A stretch of DNA of 64,000 nt from Siphonodentalium dalli (Eukaryota; Mollusca; Scaphopoda; Gadilida; Siphonodentaliidae). The stretch is taken from NCBI GenBank assembly GCA_032622095.1, contig CP136069.1, positions 4,138,976 through 4,202,975 of the forward strand, written 5' to 3'. Of this stretch, positions 26,301-38,300 are shown piece by piece. The notes under the pieces are model-generated. The model ran no database searches, was not told where the DNA came from, and saw only the letters and a list, made by a program, of their open reading frames with translations. Numbering within the stretch: the first letter of the stretch is position 1; every line of letters starts with the position of its first letter. The position numbers and the translations under genes were made by a program.

Positions 26301-29300
26301 TCTGTGACTTTTTGGCACATTGGATTTGGATACTTTACTCCCCAAGCCTTCAAATAATGTGTCTGTCATATGTAGAATGAGGTTCCCAGAGGGTGAATTT
26401 AGTGATGCTACCCTGCAAACTGGGCTAGCGTCACGAAATTCACCCTCTGGGATACTCATTCTGCTTAGGGCTCAACTGCTATAGAAGACCTAGGATCAGA
26501 TTGAATATCCCCACTTGATCAGATTGAATTTCCCAAGTTGAATTTGGTGATGTTCACCTATTAGTCACCTCAATTATGCATTTTATCTTCTGCAAATTAG
26601 GGGATAAAGAAAGTGACAGCGGGTTATCATCACCAAATGTCACACTGTGGTGACCTCATTCTGCTTAGGCCTCATCTTCTGAGAAGTGTCTATAGTCTCA
26701 AATTAACATGGTTTTTAGTTACCTTTTACCTTCTGGGAAATATCTGTATGATTATCCCCTAATTTTCAAAGATAAAATGCATAATTGAGGTGACTAATAG
26801 GTGAACATCACCAAATTCAACTTGGGAAATTCAATCTGATCCAAGGTCTCCCTTAGCAGTTGAGGCCTAAGCAGAATGAGGTCCCCCAGATGGTGAATTT
26901 GGTGATGCTAGCCCACCATGCTGGATGGCATCACTAAATTCACCCTCTGGGGACCTCATTCTGGAAATGACAGGCACATTATTTCCAGGCTTGATTACTC
27001 CTGTGTAAAAAACTTGTCTTTATTTTATCTGCAGGTGGCTTGTCAATCTCAACCAGAGTGCACCAGTCATACTTCCTTTCTGACTCTGTTACCGGCTGGG
27101 TACTACTCTGTGTTAAAGTGTGTTTCTATATATAGCATGGGGATTTCCAGCAAAAATTGCGAAACCCGATCGCTCCAAAGTAAAATTTTCTATGTGCTTT
27201 GAGAACAATTCCCCGCACTAAAACATAATATAACAGAATGGAAAATCAGAGTGGTAGTTTTGTTGACGATTTTTGCAAGCTACTTGTCAAAATTGCAGCA
27301 AATTAGATCTCTTGTGTTTTGACTTGCCGTGCGAGTTGTGACAATGTCGTACAAGTGCGTTTTGACTTTTGTTTTGATAAAATAGAACCGAATCACACTG
27401 TTGCGAAATATAGTTCTTCGGTTTTAGTGGGACTTTTCAAACTTATATTTTTCAAAATTTATATTTGTTCGATATTTTGTGTGCTTAATAAGGGCAGCAT
27501 GTTGCTCTGTTTGCTTAGTATATATCTTAATATCGCGGAAGTCCACCAAATGTGGGTGAAATGTCGCCGGTAGCAGCGGTCTTACCAGGTCATCAAGGGA
27601 GGTAAACCCTGCATGGAGTTTGGTGGCTTGTTGCACTAGATGACGCTCCTAAAAAACTTTTTTTATTTTTGTTGAGCTCGATGGCGCTCCTATAAAACTT
27701 GTTTTTATTTTAGATATGGGTTATGCTTAAGTATGCTATAGCGAATTTAAAAACAAACTGGATAAAACCTTAGGGGCATGTCATAACTCAAAACTAATAC
27801 CAAGTATTCATAGTAATAATTTTGATGCCCATGAAAAACGTAAGATTCCCTGGCACTAAACCTACAAAATAAGTCTGTTAAAGAATATAAGAAAAATTAT
27901 TAAAATTGTAAAAAATTGTAAAAAATAATAACAAATGATGAAAAATTGTTAGGCCAATGCATTCTCTTATATATGCGAGTCGACCATAGGCACAGGGTAT
28001 ATGGGTTGATACAAAAATCGGACCTGGCACTGAAAGGGTTAAACATCTGCCGATCTTGATAGGCCTCTCGTTATTTTATCTGCAGGTGGCTTGTTGAGCT
28101 CGATGGCGCTCCAGGTTCTATTTACGAGGGAGAAAACTTTCAACTTCACTTCAAGTTTGGAACTAAATATCCATTCGAATCACCTCAGGTATGGTTTTAC
28201 AATTAGTCCCAAGTTCACATCTGACCCATTTTTAACCCTTGACTTCAAGGAATATATATGCAGACAACAGGCAGATGCTACACGTACTGAAGCCTGAGTT
28301 TAGTTGCCTGACATTTGCAGAATGAGGTCACCAGGGGGTGAATTTAGTGACAATTATCCTGCATAGTGGGCTAGCATCACCAAATTCACCCTCTGGGAAA
28401 CTCATTCTGATTTGGCCTCATCTGCTATGAGACATAGACTCAGATTGAAGTTCCCAAATGGTGAATATTGTTATGTACACCCATCGGAACCTCGATTAGG
28501 CAATGTGTCGTCTGCCAATTTGGGGATATAGAGAAACTAAACTAAAATGTGAAGAAGTTTCTATAGAAATTTGATAATAAAGAAACTTTCCAGAGAAGAT
28601 GAGGCCTAAGCAGAATGAGATCCCCAGAGGGTGAATTTGGTGATGCTAGCCCACTATGAGTATTTAGTAAAGAAATGGTTCATGCTGCTTATCTGTTGTA
28701 ATCAAGACTCAAAATCATTTTTTTAACTGACTGTCAAAATGACCAAATGGATGGTGTTGGTCATTTCAAAATGGTGCCTGTCAAATTTTCAGATGTGCTC
28801 AATTTCATGCAACTAATCGACTTGGTATTCTGGAGTCGACTTTTGGTGAACAATTCATCTCAATACTAATCAGCAAGCCTGAGTTTAGTGTGTCTAACCC
28901 TTAAAGAACCCCACATACCGGTAGACTAGAGCAGACGACACTCCACAGTGCATGCTTCTATCTGTGTGAGGCTCCCTATGGGTTAAACATTAAACATTTT
29001 CAGTGAGGTTTGAGATGGATGTCTAACATTACTGACTAAGCCTGAGTTAAGTGTGTATATCATTTGCAGAACGAGGTCCCCAGAGGGTGAATTTAGTGAC
29101 GCTATCCTGCTTTGGAAAATATTAACCCGTTTTCTCAATCCATGTCTTTTAACCTTTTCCATTATTAAATAACTATTATTTTGATATCTCACATGGAAAT
29201 TTGCAACAACATAAACAGAACTGCTCACACTATGATAGTGGCTCTATACAGTAATGCCCTAAATAATCAACTCCTTAACCACAGCCGAATTATGGGTAAT

Positions 29301-32300
29301 TTTTCAGGAACTAGTCGGAAATATGGCTTGTTGTCATTCATCAGAAAGCTCTCACTGACAGCTTTCTGATGAATGGCAACAAGCCATATTTCCGACTAAA
29401 TCCTGAAAAATTACCCATAATCCGGCTGTGGTTAAGGAGTCGGTTATTTAAGGCATTACTGTAGTTTAGATGTTATATTAACCCTTTCTCATTGACCCCA
29501 TAAATTCCAATAATTTATGTTTTATGTACATTTATCTATAGTACATTTAATCACTGGAGGATATGCTCCTCGAATTCTCATTCCGCCCAAGCAAAATTCC
29601 GATTCCGAGTGGTATAACTTCCGATTCCGCGAACGTTTTGCTCGATTTTCCACGACCATGTTTACTAATTGGTGTATATCGAGGGAGCAACTCATGGGAT
29701 GACACATTGAAATGTTAGGATTTGTTTCTACTCTTCACTTACTTATTCATTAGTCCCATATATAGCACGCTGTACTAAATTACAAGGGTTGCTCACTCAA
29801 ATCCACACACACAGAAGAAGAAAAGTATGGTGTACACATGTGAATTTCGAAGTGAAAAAGATAATGTTTTGTAGAACAAATTGCTTATGTGTATCCGCAA
29901 ACAACCCATCGTTACTTTAAAAATAGAGTTGACCAAAATACGCGATTTTAGCCTGACATAATGTCTTCAAAGTAACACTACCAAACGTTCCCATTCTGTG
30001 TGCTAAATTATCATTTAGCTCATTCAGGGTATTTTTTTACCCTGTGCCAATGCATTCTCTTATATATGCGAGTCGACCATAGGTCGCCTCGCATATATAA
30101 GAGAATGCATTGGCTTAACACTTTTTTACAATTTTAATAATTTTTCTTGTATTCTTTAACAATTTTATAATTTCACCCATACAGAGCCCCAGACAAACAT
30201 GAGCAGACAACACTCTTCTATATGCTTCTATATATATGTGGGGCTCCCTGCAGGGTAATGGATGTTTTTTTATTTTATGTCCTAAAAATTGTAAGAAACA
30301 TTTATTTAAAAAACATGATAAAAAATTGTTAGGCCAATGCATTCTCTTATATATGCGAGGCGACCTATGGTCGACTCGCATATATAAGAGAATGCATTGG
30401 CACAGGGTAAATAAATATAATACGCGATTCTAGCCTGACATAATGCCTTCAAAGTAACACTACCATACGTTCCGATTCTGTTTTTGGAGTGTTCCTATTC
30501 ACGACACGCACATTTTCAGCGTTCCAATTCCTGACATGGAGAAATGTTTTCTGTAATCCAATTAATTGCTTCATTTTGCTGGCTCCACGGCGGTTCTACA
30601 TGACTGTAAATTGTCCTACAATGATTAATTAGTAACTTATACTACAACAGATCAATGGTGTTGATTTTGATGCGATGTTTTTTTTTATTTTCCTATAATA
30701 TCTTGAGGTACTTTATTAAAAAGACCAAACATACATGTACATGTATATTGGAAGTCAAATTGACATTTATAAATAAATGAGCTTAAAGGTACTCAATCCG
30801 ATTCGATGGTCCCCATATCATCATACATGTATCCCAACAACAACGTTTTTTAAATGCTGCTCCAGTTATCAGAATCGATCAATTGCCCAAAAATAAACCA
30901 GTCAACTATAGTACAAAATTGCCCAAAAACCTCTTATTTATCAACATTTTGTTCAACGAAATTTTGCCGGTTTGTCAATTATTTGACACAAAAGCCACTT
31001 GATTTTAGAGTTATCCATGTTGATCCGAGACCGCCTTCTCGTCGACCTTTTACTGGGCCACTAAAAATTATCAGTGATACAAAATAATAGATTTTAAAAA
31101 TCGATATTTGATCACTCTGAACTTAGATGGGTGTGTTCCTCGACTCGAATCAAATAATTTTGACCACTGAAGCCTAGGAAATAGTAATTCTACGAGTGTT
31201 AATTTCCGACTACGCACCTTTAACCGCAATAAGGAATCTCTAATTAGCCCAATAATGAAATATCTAATTGCGCTTATATTTTATATATCTTATTGATCTT
31301 AAGAACAAAAAGGAAGCTCCAATATCACTTTAAAAGCGCAATAATGAATATTATTATAGCAATTAAGTGCAATAAGAGCTAATTGGGCTTAAGTGTAAAT
31401 CAAAATCTTCCTTAATATGCTTAAGCACAATTAGCCGCATTACATAAACACTATAATTCAAATGGTGTAGTCCATAGTGCAATGGGTGGAGTTTATTTGT
31501 GACCTGGTGACTGTCCACGCGTAGGCCTATTCGGATTCTACTATTTGCACAGAGGGGTGATCTCATGATGGAGATATTACTTGCGCCTAAGCCCAATAAG
31601 AATGAGGAGCCAGAGATGTAATTGCGCTTAGGTACAATAAGAAATGTCTTATTTCACTTAAGCGCAATAAGGAGTCCCCAATTGCACTTAAGCACAATAA
31701 GGACAATTCTAATTGAGCTTAAGCACAATAAGAGAAGATCTTATTGCGCTCATAAGATCAATAAGGAATCTCTAATTTTGTTTATCCGCAATAAAGAATA
31801 TTCTTATTGCACTTACCATAAGTGCAATTCCGTCTACAGTTAATTTGGCAAAACAATAGCCTGACAGCAATAATTGTAAATTGAAATCACGAAACCGCAT
31901 ATAATAAAAAGGAAACCTAAACCGCATATAATAAAAAGGAAACCTAAACCGCATATAATAAAAAGGAAACCTAAACCGCATATAATAAAAAGGAAACCTA
32001 AACCGCATATAATAAAAAGGAAACCTAAACCGCATATAATAAAAAGGAAACCTAAACCGCATATAATAAAAAGGAAACCTAAACCGCATATAATAAAAAG
32101 GAAACTGTTTTTGGAGTGTTCCTATTCACGACACGCACATTTTCAGCGTTCCGATTCCTGACATGGAGAAATGTTTTCTGTAATCCAATTAATTGCTTCA
32201 TTTTGCTGGCTCCACGGCGGTTCTACATGACTGTAAATTGTCCTACAATGATTAATTAGTAACTTATACTACAACAGATCAATGGTGTTGATTTTGATGC

Positions 32301-35300
32301 GATGTTTTTTTTTATTTTCCTATAATATCTTGAGGTACTTTATTAAAAAGACCAAACATACATGTACATGTATATTGGAAGTCAAATTGACATTTATAAA
32401 TAAATGAGCTTAAAGGTACTCAATCCGATTCGATGGTCCCCATGTCATCATACATGTATTCCAACAACAACGTTTTTTAAATGCTGCTCCAGTTATCAGA
32501 ATCGATTAATTGGCCAAAAATAAACCAGTCAACTATAGTACAAAATTGCCCAAAAACCTCTTATTTATCAACATTTTGTTCAACGAAATTTTGCTGGTTT
32601 GTCAATTATTTGACACAAAAGCCACTTGATTTTAGAGTTATCCATGTTGATCCGAGACCGCCTTCTCGTCGACCTTTTACTGGGCCACTAAAAATTATCA
32701 GTGATACAAAATAATAGATTTTAAAAATTGATATTTGATCACTCTGAACTTTGATGGGTGGGTTCCTCGACTCGAATCAAATATTTTTGACCACTGAAGC
32801 CTAGGAAATAGTAATTCTACGAGTGTTAATTTCCGACTATGCACCTTTAACCGCAATAAGGAATCTCTAATTAGCCCAATAATGAAATATTTAATTGCGC
32901 TTATATTTTATATATCTTATTGATCTTAAGCACAAAAAGGAAGCTCCAATATCACTTTAAAAGCGCAATAATGAATATTATTATAGCAATTAAGTGCAAT
33001 AAGAGCTACATGTAATTGGGCTTAAGTGTAAATCAAAATCTTCCTTAATATGCTTAAGCACAATTAGCCGCATTACATAAACACTATAATTCAAATGGTG
33101 TAGTCCATAGTGCAATGGGTGGAGTTTATTTGTGACCTGGTGACTGTCCACGCGTAGGCCTATTCGGATTCTACTATTTGCACAGAGGGGTGATCTCATG
33201 ATGGAGATATTACTTGCGCCTAAGCCCAATAAGAATGAGGAGCCAGAGATGTAATTGCGCTTAGGTACAATAAGAAATGTCTTATTTCACTTAAGCACAA
33301 TAAGGAGTCCCCAATTGCACTTAAGCACAATAAGGACAATTCTAATTGAGCTTAAGCACAATAAGAGAAGATCTTATTGCGCTCATAAGATCAATAAGGA
33401 ATCTCTAATTTTGTTTATGCGCAATAAAGAATATTCTTATTGCACTTACCATAAGTGCAATTCCGTCTACAGTTAATTTGGCAAAACAATAGCCTGACAG
33501 CAATAATTGTAAATTGAAATCACGAAACCGCATATAATAAAAAGGAAACTGTTTTTGGAGTGTTCCTATTCACGACACGCACATTTTCAGCGTTCCGATT
33601 CCTGACATGGAGAAATGTTTTCTGTAATCCAATTAATTGCTTCATTTTGCTGGCTCCACAGCGGTTCTACATGACTGTAAATTGTCCTACAATGATTAAT
33701 TAGTAACTTATACTACAACAGATCAATGGTGTTGATTTTGATGCGATGTTTTTTTTTATTTTCCTATAATATCTTGAGGTACTTTATTAAAAAGACCAAA
33801 CATACATGTACATGTATATTGGAAGTCAAATTGACATTTATAAATAAATGAGCTTAAAGGTACTCAATCCGATTCGATGGTCCCCATGTCATCATACATG
33901 TATTCCAACAACAACGTTTTTTAAATGCTGCTCCAGTTATCAGAATCGATTAATTGGCCAAAAATAAACCAGTCAACTATAGTACAAAATTGCCCAAAAA
34001 CCTCTTATTTATCAACATTTTGTTCAACGAAATTTTGCTGGTTTGTCAATTATTTGACACAAAAGCCACTTGATTTTAGAGTTATCCATGTTGATCCGAG
34101 ACCGCCTTCTCGTCGACCTTTTACTGGGCCACTAAAAATTATCAGTGATACAAAATAATAGATTTTAAAAATTGATATTTGATCACTCTGAACTTTGATG
34201 GGTGGGTTCCTCGACTCGAATCAAATATTTTTGACCACTGAAGCCTAGGAAATAGTAATTCTACGAGTGTTAATTTCCGACTATGCACCTTTAACCGCAA
34301 TAAGGAATCTCTAATTAGCCCAATAATGAAATATTTAATTGCGCTTATATTTTATATATCTTATTGATCTTAAGCACAAAAAGGAAGCTCCAATATCACT
34401 TTAAAAGCGCAATAATGAATATTATTATAGCAATTAAGTGCAATAAGAGCTAATTGGGCTTACATGTAAGTGTAAATCAAAATCTTCCTTAATATGCTTA
34501 AGCACAATTAGCCACATTACATAAACACTATAATTCAAATGGTGTAGTCCATAGTGCAATGGGTGGAGTTTATTTGTAACCTGGTGACTGTCCACGCGTA
34601 GGCCTATTCGGATTCTACTATTTGCACAGAGGGGTGATCTCATGATGGAGATATTACTTGCGCCTAAGCGCAATAAGAATGAGGAGCCAGAGATGTAATT
34701 GCGCTTAGGTACAATAAGAAATGTCTTATTTCACTTAAGCGCAATAAGGAGTCCCCAATTGCACTTAAGCGCAATAAGGACAATTCTAATTGAGCTTAAG
34801 CACAATAAGAGAAGATCTTATTGCGCTCATAAGATCAATAAGGAATCTCTAAGTTCGTTTATCTGACAGCAATAATTGTAAATTGAAATCACGAAACCGC
34901 ATATAATAAAAAGGAAACCTAAACCGCATATAATAAAAAGGAAACCTAAACCGCATATAATAAAAAGGAAACCTAAACCGCATATAATAAAAAGGCAACC
35001 TAAACCGCATATAATAAAAAGGAAACCTAAACCGCATATAATAAAAAGGAAACCTGCAAATAGCGAATTTAGTGATGCTACCACGCATAGCGGGCTAGCA
35101 TCACTAAATTCACCCTCTGGGGACCTCATTCTGCTTAGGCCTCATCTTCTGGGAAGTATCTATGGTATCAAATTAACATTGTTTTTAGTTACGTTTTCCC
35201 ATCTGGGAGTTTCTATATCCCCTAATTTGCAGAAGATAAAATCCATAATCGAGGCGCCCAATGGGTGAACATCACCAACTTCAACTGGGGAACTTCAATT

Positions 35301-38300
35301 TGATCCGAGGTCTGCCATAGCAGTTGAGGGCCTAAGCAGAATGAGGTCCCCAGAGGGTGAATTTAGTGATGCTAGCCCGCTATGTGGGGTAGCGTCACTA
35401 AATTCACCCTCTGGGGACCTCATTCTGCAAATGACAGACACGCTATTTGCAGGCTTGCTTTTGACTGAAGATATTATATCATTCGTGGGTAGGTGTACAC
35501 GCAAATATCGATTTTCCAATCGGTATTTGCTTGTCCCCGTTCATGATAATTCTCGTTTTCAGTCAAAAACCATAGTTATCCTCTCTCTTTCGGCGCGAAA
35601 CTGACGTAGGAAAGTTTTCAACGATGAATACTGTTTATATCAGGAAAATGAAGACACTGATAACATTATCCGAAAATGTACTGCATAAAGAGTCTGAATG
35701 CATGCCCCTTTAATACTTTCGTCATCATTTTGAAGACAAAAGCTAAGGGCCGTCCCATGGAGACGTTTATCACTAGAAAACTCTATTGATTACCTTATGT
35801 TTATAACTTCAGATATCTAATTCAGATTATGTGAATAAAATTCAGTGTCAGCAACTGTTATGAGCCAGAAAACATAGATTGTAATGAACAGAAACCTTAG
35901 AACAATCGGTCTATTACGTTATTAACCCTTTACCCAACAAACCGGCCAAAACCGGCCAAATAAAGCTTCAACAGCCTAAAATATCTTCGGTCTGTCTCAA
36001 TAGAACCATACAAATATGGATATCATTGGAACCGGCTCCTTGACCACATCGTGATAGTTACAGTTATGCCCTGTGCCAATGCATTCTCTTATATATGCGA
36101 GTCGACCATAGGTCGCCTCGCATATATAAGAGAATGCATTGGCCTAAAAAAAATCTTTTTTTAACACTTTTTACCATTTTTTCTTACATTCTTTAACAAT
36201 TATATATTTTTTAAGTGTTAAGCCAATGCATTCTCTTATATATGCGAGGCGACCTATGGTCGACTCGCATATATAAGAGAGTGCATTGGCACATGGCTGT
36301 TCTGTTGGGTAAAGGGTTAAATGGACCTCATCATGTGTTACCAGTTATCTGCGACAATGCCGGCAGAGTTATTATAAATTTCCTACTTTCAGTTTCTGTT
36401 TCCCAGGAAATCGAGCGCGTTGCACCAAGTCTCGATCCGTTTAATCTTGTTGACAACATTTAACACTTGTAATTTATGTCTGTTTTCTGGGACCCCCTCC
36501 GTGAAGACAACTACTGTGAATATGTGATATAGGTGTTTGATCTATTGTGGGGTGAACAGTTTAAAAGATAACTACCATTGGTATCGGACTACAGCAATTA
36601 TATAGTTGTAACAGTTTACCCATGTCCAAGTGTGTCAAATCTTTATTATCTTTATTAAATAATGTAGACAAGTGACTTCCATTCCATGGGTTTGGTGATA
36701 CGTTGATTGAACTACATGTCTTTAAGTGGCTTACTGTCACTTCTTGTGTCATGTTCGCCATGACACAGCTAGATAGAAATACAATGCAACATATCCAATA
36801 CCCTCCATGAGACTGATAGTGACTTGCCTATGTCATGATTTTCCTTTAAAAAAACACAAATTCCAACTGATGTTTAAGGCGATTAACATTGTTATATAGT
36901 ATCTAGTGAATGTTGGAGTTTTTTGTCTTGAGACACCAAATTACACACTGGTAAATAATGTCAATCACTAGCTGATTCGATTCGAGATTCGATTCGATGT
37001 CGATATCAGGAAGGAGATTCGATATCGAGATTCGATTCGATGCAAAATCCCCGATTCGCAGATCTCTAGTTATAACATCTGCTGGGGTACCCTGAGTGAC
37101 CACTCCAAATTTGATTGAAATCGGTCTAGCGGTCTGAGAGAAAAATCGCCAACAGACAGATCCTGCTCTTTTTATCTATATATAGATATCATCCCTCCAG
37201 ATGAATACTGGTAATAAAGGGTTAATTCTGAGCTGCACCTTTTTCAGGTTATCGATTATAAACATTCACAATGGGGTTTAATTCTGAGATACATCATTTC
37301 CAGGTTATGTTCATCGGTTCCAATATTCCAATCCATCCACATGTGTACAGCAATGGACATATATGTTTGTCGATACTGACAGACGATTGGTCACCTGCAC
37401 TGTCCGTACAATCCGTCTGTCTGAGTGTAGTCAGTATGCTATCTAGCTGTAAAGAAAAGGTGAGTAACTTAAAAGGTGTTAAATGTAGGTAATATGATCC
37501 AAATAAAGAAAAGGTGTGTAGCTTTAATAGGGGTTAAAGGTTAGTAACTTAGAATGGGTTAAAGGTAAGTAATATGATCCAAATAAATAAAAGGTGTGTA
37601 CCTTTAATAGGGGTTAAAGGTTAGTAACTTAGAATGGGTTAAAGGTAAGTAATATGATCCAAATTAAGAAAAGGTGTGTACCTTTAATAGGGGTTAAAGG
37701 TGAGTAACTTAGAATGGGTTAAAGGTAAAGAATATGATCCAAATAAAGAAACGGTGTGTACCTTAGGGGTTACAGGTTAAAGGTGAGCAACTTAGAAGGG
37801 GTTAAAGGTAAAGAATATGATCCAAATAAAGAAACGGTGTGTACCTTAGGGGTTAAAGGTTAAAGGTGAGCAACTTAGAAGGGGTTAAAGGTAAAGAATA
37901 TGATCCAAATAAAGAAAAGGTGTGTAGCTTAGGGGTTAAATGTTAAAAGTGAGTTAGGGAAACAGGACCCCTATAAAGATATATATGAGGTGTGTACCTT
38001 TAATAGGGGTTAAAGGTGAGTAACTTAGAATTAGAGATGGTCGGTTGTGAAAATTTGCCGCGGTTTCGGTTTCGGTTGTGGAAAAAGAGTTGAGTCTCGG
38101 TTTCGGTTTCGGTTTTTATTAATAAAAATGACTAATGTGAACAAAATCTAATTATGCTTCATCATATTACAAAGATAACACACCAATTTTATCACCATAA
38201 CTTGTGAGGTACATGTCCTTTTACAATTGTAAATTATGTATCATATTGTTACTAATACATGTATATTGTTAATGTCCATGTCGAGTGGCAGTGCTAGAAT

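Noticed and set aside
30854-34158. Three near-identical 77-residue plus-strand frames (MLLQLSESIN...) as a gene family
   Set aside because: They lie in tandem copies of a non-coding unit and start inside a MITE; identity reflects recent duplication, and no protein family or splice context supports them.
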